Positions 57,401 to 64,000 of a stretch of DNA of 64,000 bases are shown piece by piece (position 1 is the first letter of the stretch; every line of letters starts with the position of its first letter). Origin of the DNA: Aplidium turbinatum (taxonomy: Eukaryota; Chordata; Ascidiacea; Aplousobranchia; Polyclinidae); the NCBI GenBank assembly GCA_918807975.1, contig OU964932.1, positions 2,914,001 through 2,978,000 on the forward strand. The letters are read 5' to 3'. The translations under genes were made by a program, and so were the position numbers. The notes below the pieces were generated by a model. That model did no database searches and was not told the DNA's origin. It saw only the letters and a program-made list of their open reading frames with translations.

Positions 57401-60400
57401 TCTCCAATAGATATCTTGGAAAAGGATTGATGTATTTCTAAGTCAGTTGCGTTCTCCAGCATTTTCCCAAGGTTTCCAGCCCATTTGTTGTTAGATAAAG
57501 TTTTTCCATCCAAGCAGGTTATTAAATGCCGGAGTGGCAATTCGTTTGTGTGAAGTGCACAAACTAACCAGTTTAGTTTTCGACCAAGCTTAACTTCAAC
57601 CCAGTGCATTGAACCCCCCTCCCAACCAGTATTGACATTTGTAGAGTCACCACCAACTGCTTGCAGGGTTTTGTCACTTCCAGTCTCCTTCAAAAAATTA
57701 ACCAGATGATCAGCAATAACTTCGGCATGTTTTTTCGTAGAACTTTTTACTGGGGTAAAATGGCAGACATAGTTTCCACCAGGCTCACTGCATGCCGTAT
57801 AATGCTCTTCTTTGATCATACTGGGAAATTGTCGATTCGAGTTGTCGGCATGCAACATAATCTTTGTTATATCTTGTCTACCATCATAAAAAATGCATTC
57901 AATTGAGCGAACTGCCGATGCGTCATGAGGTGTCCGGCTCATGAAATCGGATAGTCTTTCTTGAGCCCTTTTGACTTTATTATGATCCACAACAAAAGTG
58001 TGATCATTCCCAGTAACTAAACCAGCATCAATATATGCTGCTGTAGTAATAGCAGCTGTTGCGCGCAAGCCAACTCCGTACCGAATACTTTGCATAGCAA
58101 CGTGAGGAATTTCTAGTCGATTATACTGTATTCGTTGTGGTTGTTGAGCAGCAGATGAAGACATTCTTGGTGCCTGCATTTCAATATTGTAGCTTGGATC
58201 GTTTTCAACGCATGCATCACTTTGAAAGTCTTCTGTGCTACTTTCATCACTGGAGATTGTGGTTTCAATCTTCATTTCTTGCTGTTCGCTAAACTTAAAT
58301 AGATTATTTTTATCCTCTTGTCGTTTTAGTTTTTTTATTAGTCTGCTATGCTCCGGATAATCTGGTAAGTCAATTTGATATAGTCCCAAAGATCCATTTT
58401 TTTCTCTTTGACTTTTGATAAATGCAAGTACTTTGACAGGGATTTTCACATCTTTGTTACACTTGCAGTGTATGTGAATTTTTTTTTCGCAAATACCATT
58501 GACAGTGCACCCATAATCAGAGCATAACACAATTCGGCATTTGCAAGTAAGAATGTCAAACAGCTTGTCCAATTTGTTAATGAATGCTTCTTTCTGATGT
58601 AGTTTTCCTCTCCCTAAAGATATTTTTTTGGCTTGCTCCCAATTTTCTTGAATCTTCCGTGTAATGTTTACCCTAACTTCAACCTAGAGTTTAACTTACT
58701 TCAACTTCAACAATTAACCTAGAGTTTACTACTGGGGATATGAAACAACAGTTAACAAGCTTCCATTTGTCAATCACTTTTGAGTAGATATCATTAGCAA
58801 GGCTTGTTGATGGATAGTTTCTAATATCTTCACTACACTCTTCTCTCAACAGAATGCCACATCTCAACACATCCCGTAGAGTAGGCAATTCAGATGGCAG
58901 CAGCTCTCTTCCAGTTCCAATCAGATTGTTCATGTGTGTAAATGTACTACTCCTGGTTTTTCGCTTTAAATCCATATCAAATCACACAAAAGATTTTGAT
59001 ATCATAATTAGCTCTATAACATTGTTAATCTGCAACATGATAAAATATAGTTTGGCATGTAGTTAACTGCTCTAGGCTGCTGCTGAGCTGAGTCGGAGTC
59101 TGCCTCACTTTCTGACCTAGTCTTGTTCTGCAACGATCCCTGGTCCATATCTCAAAGCTAAAACCTCAATTGCTAAGGTACCAGGGATCAGTTAACAGTA
59201 GATGTTAATCAGAAAATATATTTCGCACTTGCTAGTGCATCTTCAGATCAGAACTGAAGATGCACTAGCAAGTGCGAAATATATTTTCTGATTAACATCT
59301 ACTGTTAACTGATAGTTTGGCATGCGTTGAAATAAAAATTGTCATACAGCAATAGTATTTACTGTTCCAAAAGTTAGTTAATCAACAACTACCGGTACTA
59401 AGTTTAATTGATTCTAAGTTTAGTTTACTTACAGTAATTGAATTAAATCGAATTAACCTACCTTAATTGCAGTCATCGCAGGCAAAAGTTGCTGGTTAAT
59501 GAGAGTTTTTTTGCTAGCATTTCTGCACTTTATGATATCATAGTACTTCATTTGATATCTCACACCTCCTTAGCAAGCTTCAAAAGGAAGCAAACTATGA
59601 CATCACAGAACCTACAAGTTGTAAATGAAATTTCTGGAGGTCGATAAAATTTGAAAAATTGTCAAATATTTGAATTTTTAGGGAACGATTTACCAAGCAA
59701 GACGTCATTTATTTTTGAAAAAAAAAAATATTTAGCGAAGTTTCTGGTCCAACTACAAGTTTTTAACACCCGTCATTTTGAATTAAAAATTTTTGAGTAA
59801 ATTGACACGCCCTAAGTGGTTATGGCGAGAAGCGATTAGCTTCACGTACACTAATTTATGTGGAATTGTCACAAAAGTTTTGATTCATTATTATCGCTCG
59901 TTTATTGAGCTGCCGTTGAATGAATCTTTGTTCGAATATCTATAGTAGTTTCACGTATTCACCCCAGGGCCTATTTTAACAGATTTCCACTGGAGGAGCA
60001 ATGTTATCGATGATTGTCGTAGCTGCAAGAATTAAGTTAAATATGTTGCCTAAAGTTACATTGCAACTCACAAAGCTGTAGGAAGCATCAAACAGTTTCA
60101 TTCCACAAAGCCATAAACAACACCAACATGCGATTGAAACTCTGATACAAACAGATTGATTACTGGTCGACATGATTTCTATTTTCTGGGCTTTCACCTT
60201 AAACAAATGTGTAAGTTGACAACTTTGCTAGTGCGTGGCGTCTTCTTGTTTATCAGTTTATTCTCAAGCACAATACCACATGTACAGAAAAAGAAGAATT
60301 AAGTTGAACAAGTTGCCTAAAGTTACATTGCAACTCACAAAGCTGTAGGAAGCATAAAACAGTTTCATTCCACAAAGCCATAAGCAACACCAACATGGGA

Positions 60401-61834
60401 CTGCAACTCTCATATAAACAGATTGATAATTAATTGATTCACTTTTCATCGAAGAACCAGAACAGTGGTTGAGCGACATCAGCTCCCATTTCTTTGATTA
60501 TGTTAAGAAAAGTTATTATTACATATTACATTATTATTATAAGATAATATTGTTTCGGGAGAGAGTTTGCTTTCTTCTACCAAAGACAAGCATATACTTA
60601 CACAAAATATATTTGAAAGGCACAAGGAAATAGCAGAAGAAATGTACAGAATGTATTATTTCACTGTTCACTACTTTGGGCACTTTACAGTATAGCTACA
60701 GCAGTAAAAGAAGGTTATTGTATCCACACTACCTGTAGGCTATAGTGAACTTTCCGTTTTTATACATCCAAACTTTTTTACTCTAACAATTTTTTCAATC
60801 ATTACAAATTTAAGAATAACCAGAAATGTCTTTCAGTTTTCCAAAACAATCTACAAAAAATAAAACAAACCTAGTTCTTTTTCTGTCTTTTTCTGTCTAG
60901 CGACTGCTGTCGCTCATATTTTACTTTTGGCCGAGTGGCCGGCAGCAGTGGTCGAGTGGTTAGTGCGTTGGGCTTGCAGTCGAGAGCCTGCATGTTCGAC
61001 TCCAGCCACCCGCACTTGCTGTTGTTTCTCTGGGCAAGAAACTTTACGATAATTGCCTCTACCCAGTGATCGATTTCGAGTAATGGGTAGTACCAAATTT
61101 AAGCCATAAGTAGAGTAGACAACCGGAAACAGACATTGCAGTCGGCTGCAGCGTGGGGCAGGTGTACGTCGGAAGGCGTACACCGATGCATAGCGCTCAA
61201 GTCCGCTTTCCCGCAATGCAGAATAAAGATAATAAAACAAACAAACAAACTTTTAAATACGTGCAACACTGCAACAATCACTTTAAGAAACGATGTTCTT
61301 TTGACGCTTCAGTTTTGAATACTCTTATTTATAGTCTTACAGAAACCACGCACGCCTTCAAAATTGGTTTCGTGTGTTGTGTGCTATCCAAATTGTGCTC
61401 AAACGTTTATTGCAATTTCAATAACTTTTGTTTTTGCCAATTTATAGTAGCTTTGCTAATTTGATTTTTTAGATATTGCACTGTATTTATAATTTTTAAA
61501 CACATAGCAGCAAAAAAAAAGAGGGCACAGAATAAAATTATTTCTTACTCAAAACTATTAAACTGAGTGTTATATTATGAGAAAAGAAATATTTTATCGT
61601 ATTATAGTATAGGTCTTAAAATTATCAAGTTGTGTCTTTGCGTCACCTCAAATTGTCTCTAATGTTTTCCGCCGACATTTCTTCCATGAGTTTGGCTGAT
61701 ATGGAGGTATCTTCTGTCGCCATAACAAGACCAGCATTGTTAGGATGACTAAAGTATCCAATTATCACCCCAATTCCTATTCCGACACAGGATAAAACTA
61801 AACTCAGGATTACTATTCGGGTAGTTGACCACAT
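33414..61834 (-). CDS. FOLH1-like: Glutamate carboxypeptidase II-like metallopeptidase, gene 2 (exon 2 split by a hAT)
   Basis: Paralogue of gene 1 in convergent orientation. Exons on the minus strand: 61834-61647, 55603-53077 (interrupted by 53263-55489), 52459-52333, 49514-49335, 48731-48539, 47163-47078, 46423-46221, 42820-42591, 42442-42352, 40934-40682, 40022-39941, 37714-37622, 33612-33414. Apart from the transposon they give about 738 residues (human GCPII 750). Residues 1-30 contain a signal-anchor ([20 protein letters not shown]), so it is a type II membrane protein. Zinc site H364, D374, E412, D440, H541 and catalytic E411 are intact. Human arginine-patch positions 463/534/536 are N, D and H, and K699 is T. 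The eleven exons shared with gene 1 have equal lengths. The transposon in exon 2 should abolish normal protein unless spliced around. Confidence 0.92.
34298..34600 (+). repeat. Degenerate telomere-like (TTAGGG-related) repeat
   Basis: G-rich plus strand made of variable GGGTTAG, GGGGTTAG and TTAGGG units, the core of the foldback-like element. Irregular unit length argues for an old interstitial array or a fresh slippage product rather than a chromosome end. Confidence 0.85.
34629..34802. mobile_element. Small hAT-like MITE remnant
   Basis: Ends CAGGGAGCCAGGGAGGCTTC and the inverse of CAGGGCCGTAGCCAG, with runs of C and G next to them, a pattern common to non-autonomous hAT-like elements. 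The ends are only partly matched and no clean duplication is seen. Nested inside the foldback-like element. Confidence 0.45.
34991..35100 (+). repeat. Dispersed repeat split by the foldback-like element
   Basis: The sequence GGCATGGGTGACCCTTCCAG followed by GAGGCACGAAAACTCACCAC continues, across the insertion, from sequence ending at 34100 (TTGGGTACTTTGGACTACG). It looks like an old SINE or LINE tail. A related string (GAGGTGCACGAAAAC) occurs near 44770. Confidence 0.45.
36507..36625 (-). repeat. Dispersed repeat related to the 45.6-46.2 kb duplication
   Basis: The minus strand reads GCGTGGAAGCTACACCGTGA, ATGGTTAGCGAAGCG and GTGCTGATAGCCGGGAAGAA, closely matching 45860-45960. Possibly a SINE, since ATGGTTAGCG is A-box-like, but there is no convincing B box. 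Confidence 0.6.
36658..37041 (-). pseudogene. hAT transposase fragment
   Basis: 127 open codons including [20 protein letters not shown] and [20 protein letters not shown], the middle of a hAT transposase. The N-terminal BED finger, catalytic Asp block and C-terminal dimerisation block are missing. This is an internal-deletion derivative. Confidence 0.85.
37760..38279 (+). mobile_element. Short hAT derivative with dimerisation-domain remnant
   Basis: Ends CAGAGATGTACG and the inverse of CAGTGATGTACG, flanked by CCTGCACG (37752-37759) and CCTACACG (38280-38287), 7 of 8 identical. Plus-strand 37942-38085 encodes [19 protein letters not shown] and [14 protein letters not shown], the hAT C-terminal dimerisation motif. 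This is a different hAT branch (GC-rich gcgtcagcg subterminal motifs) from the CAGTGGTT group. Confidence 0.82.
38790..39593. mobile_element. Non-autonomous hAT (804 bp)
   Basis: Ends CAGTGGTTCTCAACCTTTTT and an inverted match (right end reads TTGAAAATTACTG). Flanks CACTATAT and CACCATAT (7 of 8). The subterminal motif 'ggaCCCtt / gagtccgcagactcc' is shared with the exon-disrupting element at 53263-55489. No coding sequence. Confidence 0.78.
41150..41435 (+). repeat. tRNA-derived SINE, family A
   Basis: Head TAGCTCCATTGATTAAGTGC (A-box-like) and family body (CTCTCCATTCAGAGATACCT, CAATCGGAAACTTCACTTTG). The copy is diverged, in the gene 2 intron between exons 42442-42352 and 40934-40682. Confidence 0.65.
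41538..41777 (-). other. Small ORF with membrane segment, unassigned
   Basis: 79 codons from ATG. A hydrophobic stretch ([20 protein letters not shown]) near the N-terminus is followed by [15 protein letters not shown]. The layout is that of a type II anchor followed by a glycosyltransferase-like RGxFG motif. It lies inside a gene 2 intron, has no visible continuation, and could be a retrocopy fragment or chance. Confidence 0.2.
42821..44660. other. Gene 2 intron, nothing recognised
   Basis: AT-rich intron sequence with short open frames lacking recognisable motifs, and no clear terminal repeats. Confidence 0.5.
44667..45030 (+). repeat. Two diverged copies of a dispersed repeat
   Basis: Copies at about 44667-44780 and 44934-45030 share CTTAAGTGTC.TGCCA, CACAGCCACATGCTCTTG and GCGGTGT. 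They are probably remnants of a SINE-like family with roughly three-quarters identity. Confidence 0.6.
45601..46169 (+). repeat. Exact 236-bp direct duplication with 97-bp spacer
   Basis: Units 45601-45836 and 45934-46169 look identical by eye, starting GTGCTGATAGCCGGGAAGAA and ending CGGCTGCCGAGAAACA. Both are open in the same frame ([20 protein letters not shown] onward). They end 52 bp from gene 2 exon 46423-46221. The spacer (45837-45933) is related to 36507-36625. The frame may be coincidental. I recognise no domain. Confidence 0.9.
47700..48365 (-). mobile_element. RTE-like LINE 3'-end remnant
   Basis: Broken minus-strand frames read [69 protein letters not shown] and [12 protein letters not shown]. 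These are the thumb and C-terminal end of RTE/BovB-type reverse transcriptases common in animal genomes. Several frame changes. 5' truncated. It lies between gene 2 exons 48731-48539 and 47163-47078. Confidence 0.85.
49515..50869. other. Gene 2 intron, mostly unannotated
   Basis: Contains a short (AAGC)n microsatellite (50218-50240). Otherwise it is unique-looking AT-rich sequence with no supported gene. Confidence 0.5.
50870..51175 (+). mobile_element. LINE 3'-end fragment
   Basis: The plus strand encodes [20 protein letters not shown] and [12 protein letters not shown], then a tail CTCGGCCCCAGAGGCTTCCA. Same subfamily as 17095-17450 and 30085-30410, opposite in strand to gene 2. Confidence 0.75.
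51280..51365 (+). repeat. Possible tRNA-derived SINE head
   Basis: CAGTGGCCAAGTGGTTGTCG resembles an A box and GATCGATTTCAGCTCGG a degenerate B box at tRNA-like spacing. A single copy in the window, so the family is unproven. Confidence 0.4.
51590..51725 (-). repeat. Family A SINE, 3' part
   Basis: The minus strand matches the SINE body: TTCAGCAGCACCTAGTGGAT, ACTTCACTGAATT-like strings are replaced here by AATTCACTCCGTCAATCTCG. The tRNA-like head is missing. Confidence 0.6.
52664..52895 (+). repeat. Family A SINE, diverged
   Basis: Body landmarks CTCCATTCAGCTGTACCTCG and TCACCGACAGTAACACTTAA, then GTTTCAGTCTGTCAACC. The head is degenerate. It lies between gene 2 exon 2 and exon 52459-52333. 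Confidence 0.6.
53263..55489 (-). mobile_element. hAT transposon inserted in coding exon 2 of gene 2
   Basis: Ends CAGTGGTTCTCAACCTTTTT and the inverse of CAGTGTTTCTCAACCCCGAG. Perfect 8-bp duplication GGATAGAC (53255-53262 and 55490-55497). Removing the element plus one duplication restores a continuous exon reading [17 protein letters not shown], matching human GCPII around DVLLSYP. The element is 2227 bp with a nearly full-length transposase. Intact ends, a perfect duplication and the exon target all indicate a very recent, perhaps polymorphic, insertion. Confidence 0.95.
53429..55225 (-). pseudogene. hAT transposase (BED finger, SCAND3-like), lightly damaged
   Basis: Start [20 protein letters not shown] at 55225, BED finger [10 protein letters not shown] and HLESNHG, then a break after VFKKKSIR at about 55001. 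A bridging piece in another frame reads [18 protein letters not shown]. The long frame from 54943 to 53429 (504 codons) carries [12 protein letters not shown] (first Asp), [16 protein letters not shown] (second), [27 protein letters not shown] and the C-terminal block [20 protein letters not shown]. So two frame changes lie in the linker between finger and catalytic core. A small intron cannot be excluded. The catalytic core itself is whole. Confidence 0.9.
55981..56065. repeat. Fragment of 'gagtcgga' hAT-like dispersed repeat
   Basis: Repeated GGAGTCGGAAT strings and the terminal-like CCCGACTCCACAGCCCT are typical of a widespread non-autonomous invertebrate hAT family. Only a partial copy is seen, abutting the left end of the 56074 element. 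Confidence 0.45.
56560..58975 (-). pseudogene. Unplaced DDE-transposase-like gene (C(2)H type)
   Basis: I do not recognise a named superfamily. The N-terminal part from ATG 58975 ([17 protein letters not shown]) continues, past a small local duplication that disturbs the frame near 58700, into an open stretch of about 597 codons ending at 56779. That stretch begins [20 protein letters not shown] and has two Cys clusters ([19 protein letters not shown]). The centre has [41 protein letters not shown] and [12 protein letters not shown]. The end, in another frame (56747-56562), has [18 protein letters not shown]. By analogy with hAT-like transposases, D of DGRQD, D of GGDST, C-x2-H of CALH and E of AVERC could be the active site (inference). 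About two or three breaks, so probably inactive. Confidence 0.6.
59060..59311. mobile_element. 252-bp Penelope-like insert with 13-bp TSD
   Basis: Bracketed by the exact direct repeat ATAGTTTGGCATG (59047-59059 and 59312-59324). Its right half is an almost perfect palindrome with 59-bp arms (59188-59246 and 59254-59312). The arms carry a hammerhead-ribozyme core. Variable-length long target duplications, partial inverted copies and hammerhead motifs are known features of Penelope-like retroelements. There is no coding sequence, so family assignment is inference. Confidence 0.65.
59247..59291 (+). ncRNA. Hammerhead-ribozyme-like motif
   Basis: On the plus strand, in order: stem I strand ATCAGAA; core CTGAAGA (fits CUGANGA); one extra T; stem II GCACT, loop AGCA, AGTGC; core GAAA; a minimal stem III (AT, AT loop, AT); an unpaired T as the candidate cleavage-site nucleotide; stem I strand TTCTGAT, fully complementary to the first. 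The single extra T before stem II is the only departure from the consensus. Very short stem III is usual for hammerheads of Penelope-like elements and would favour activity as a dimer. Confidence 0.6.
60026..60450 (-). repeat. Diverged tandem duplication of about 155 bp
   Basis: Copies at 60026-60185 and 60293-60446, roughly 90% identical. On the minus strand both are open through [13 protein letters not shown] and [13 protein letters not shown]. Gene 2 intron 1, about 1.2 kb from exon 1. No family recognised. They could be old repeats or unused duplicated exons. Confidence 0.75.
60940..61256 (+). repeat. tRNA-derived SINE, family B, with (AAAC)n tail
   Basis: A box TGGTCGAGTGGTTAGTGCG, B box TGTTCGACTCC at proper tRNA spacing, then a non-tRNA body and a 3' tail AAAACAAACAAACAAAC. 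Well preserved, so probably young. It lies in intron 1 of gene 2 on the opposite strand. Confidence 0.85.
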
Positions 61835-61982
61835 GTTGCAAGTGGGTCCTAATCAGCGCCTGCTTTGCAAGATGTTAAGTTTTCGGTTATTTCAAGGCTG
61901 TGTATTTATTTGAAATGCTAATATTGAAAATTGCTTGAAACCGTTGCACTAAGACATCATTCATTTGTCTCCCTCCAAGCTG

Positions 61983-61991
61983 TATATATAT
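61983..61991 (-). promoter_or_regulatory. Candidate TATA element of gene 2
   Basis: TATATATA about 150 bp upstream of the gene 2 start codon on the coding strand. Position is plausible for a core promoter with a short 5' UTR, but simple TA runs are common in this AT-rich DNA. Confidence 0.3.
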
Positions 61992-63606
61992 GTTGACTTG
62001 TTGGATTGCCTTGAAGCAGTTCAAGATGTTAGTTTGGTTCATCAATCAAACGCCAAGTTTAAAAGTATTACTTAAAACGATGAAAAAAGTAATTTCTAAC
62101 AGTTACTCAAAAACACATGTTTTTGTTACAAATAAAATCTTTTGTACAACATCCAGCCGTGTATTTTTTAGATATGATTTTTTAATGATCCCACGACTTT
62201 TGCAACTAAACTTGACAAAAAATTATTCAAATTTTTCCACATTACGTCAACCGCATCACTAAGTGGTAAGAACGTCTGCTAAGCGCTCAAAGAATCATCG
62301 TCTTGACATTATTCCAAAGCACGTGGCTGTATATTCCAAACCTACTACAGTATGTATGTGTGAAACAGGGCTTTAGTTTTAACTAACAAGAACAGACAAT
62401 GGATGGTGATGTGTTTTTTGTTTTTCTGCAGTTGATCTTGCGTGTGTATAAATTGATTAATTTCACATTGGAAAAAAGCTAATTTTCTAATTGGGCTACT
62501 AGTGTTGAAGGGAAACAGATAAGTTGAAAAAAAATTTAAATATTTGTTCAATCGTGAAAATCAGAAAAAACAACATGAGAATGGGTTCCCAAACTATTGC
62601 TTCACGACTAATCGAAGTGTTGACGTTATTTCTAAAATCTGTCTATGTAGCTCTTTGTCATGCAATCCTGTCAGCATACGTGCGGCACAGTCAAGTGAGG
62701 AACAAAATTAATTTTCCATTCATAAGTTGCTAGATTTAAGTTGCACATGGCAACATTTTCAAGGGGGCTTCCTTGTTCTTGAAGCTTCATAGGTTATTAA
62801 ACTTATATAATAATCCTCTACAGTGATCTCTATGCTGCCGACATTACATGAATGCCACTCTGCTGCATCTGCTTTCCTTGCATTGGTTTTATACTACCAA
62901 TGAAATGTTTGTTTTATGCAAACCGTTCTTTTGCTTTGTAAACACAAAAGTCACTAGTGCATTAGTGAAGAATGGCAAAAGTAAAAATTTGATTTCATTT
63001 TGGCCAACGCAGTGTGCATTTAATTGTAAGCAGGTTGTTTGCCAAGAATTTTAAGAGATTGCATAAGAATGACGATAATGCCGTTGACGCTGTGAAAAGT
63101 GTTGACTTTAGGGGTGTCACGGATTGTCACTTTTTCACTTCTTTTGATCTGAGACGATACCAAGAAACATCGAAGTTACGCCATTTGTTGGCTTTTCTAA
63201 CTAAAAACTGCTTTTAATTCACTCAATTTTTATAATTACTTCACGATGCAATAAATTTTATTTCATAAAACTTAACAAGGATGAAAGGCCAGACCTGCGC
63301 ATTCGATAAGTTATTGCCGCAGTTGTTAAAGCAAGTATAACGACAGTTTCATATATTTTATGTATTTACTTTCATGGGATCGTGTCAAAGTAGCCGTGGT
63401 AACAATTTGGCAGTCATAATATTACAGTATATACAGCATGTTGTAATGAGAATAATCTTGAGAAAAAACTTGGAATAAATGGTCCGGAAAGACCAGCAGG
63501 TCACCAAAGTCAGCAGCCACCCAAACACACAAACAAAATACCAAATGGTAAGAACATAATACATGATACTTAATAATAATATAATGATGGTACAGAGGTT
63601 TGCGAG
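61992..63606. other. 5' flank of gene 2, nothing else recognised
   Basis: AT-rich sequence with short open frames lacking motifs. No upstream host exon could be identified. Confidence 0.45.
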
Positions 63607-63831
63607 TTGATTGGTTTGTTTCTTTTGAACGAAATTTCTGTTATTGTTGACAGGAAGATGCTTGAGTTGTATCGTGATGATGGTCTGGCCATTTTGGGTA
63701 ATTTTGCTTGCCCAAAAGTTGATCGTTTGCAAAGAAATGTTATTCAATCATTCAAACAATATGGCTTAAATATTGCTAGTAAAGGTGAAACACCCATAGG
63801 GGGCATGGGAGCCTCTGCCAGAAAACTTTGA
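63607..63831 (+). pseudogene. Reverse-transcriptase-like fragment (YRDDG)
   Basis: About 75 open codons with IGLFLLNEISVIVDRKMLEL and YRDDGLAILGNFACPKVDRL, the catalytic YxDD box and its surroundings from a retroelement reverse transcriptase. The clade is uncertain. Only this segment is recognisable, so it is a fossil piece. Confidence 0.55.
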
Positions 63832-63978
63832 AAAAACACCTAAAATTGTTCGTTCAGCCGAAGTCAACAGTAAAACTCTATCAAATGATGCTGTAACAGA
63901 GAGTAAAATGTTTATTAAAAATATTTCGAGGGGAGACATTTTCCCTCCCCATGATTACGCCCCTGGCTAGTGCCTATA

Positions 63979-64000
63979 CACTAGGGTGTACCATTTTTCA
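63979..64000 (+). mobile_element. Start of an element with CACTAGGGTG terminus
   Basis: CACTAGGGTGTACCATTTTT resembles the terminus at 31417 (CACTAGGGTGGGCCGTTTTT). The element would run out of the window. Confidence 0.4.

Larger units (their letters stand above)
56074..59813 (-). mobile_element. TIR element with unplaced transposase-like gene
   Basis: Ends are inverted matches: AGGGCGTGTCAATT at 56074 and its reverse complement ending at 59813, with similar AT-rich sequence (ATTTTTTATTG against ATTTTTAATTC) just inside. Length 3740 bp. One gene (56560-58975, minus strand) occupies the middle, and a 252-bp Penelope-like insert sits at 59060-59311. I could not find a clear target duplication. 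It lies in intron 1 of gene 2. Confidence 0.7.

Noticed and set aside
60940-61015. A functional tRNA gene
   Set aside because: A and B boxes are present, but the acceptor stem does not close and the sequence continues into a SINE body with an AAAC tail.

Overview
The window is AT-rich invertebrate DNA: compact exons in multi-kilobase introns, GT/AG splicing and a dense load of animal transposons. The host genes belong to the animal glutamate carboxypeptidase II (GCPII/NAALADase, peptidase M28B) family, and their exon-level similarity to vertebrate FOLH1 suggests a marine invertebrate, possibly a deuterostome such as an ascidian. The species cannot be fixed from the sequence alone.

Two GCPII-like paralogues lie tail to tail. 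Gene 1 (+ strand) enters already in progress: its last eleven coding exons run from 486 to the stop at 30705, and its first two exons lie before the window. Gene 2 (- strand) is covered from its start codon at 61834 to its stop at 33414 in thirteen exons, coding for about 738 residues. The eleven shared exons have identical lengths in the two genes, so this is an inverted duplication. Both keep the dinuclear zinc site and the catalytic glutamate, but both have lost most residues that make human GCPII glutamate-specific. Exon 2 of gene 2 is split by a 2.2 kb hAT transposon with a perfect 8-bp target duplication, so this allele looks disrupted.

Nearly everything else is mobile DNA in introns. 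Gene 1 introns hold a hAT (854-3242), a young BEL/Pao-type LTR element with seemingly identical LTRs (6444-12145), 5'-truncated non-LTR retrotransposons (13445-17450), and a nested composite (19625-28215: a hAT carrying a roughly 6.9 kb insert that contains a decayed piggyBac transposase). The stretch between the two genes (30706-33413) holds a fragment of an unusual transposase-like gene and a SINE. Gene 2 introns hold a foldback-like element with minisatellite arms and a telomere-like core (34101-34980), three more hAT elements, several SINEs, an RTE-like LINE end, an exact 236-bp duplication, and in intron 1 a 3.7 kb TIR element (56074-59813).

That TIR element is the best candidate for something undescribed. 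It carries one gene I cannot place in a named transposase superfamily, but whose motifs fit a DDE transposase with a C(2)H insertion, and a second damaged copy lies at 31724-32765. Inside it is a 252-bp Penelope-like insert whose inverted arms contain what looks like a complete hammerhead ribozyme (59247-59291).
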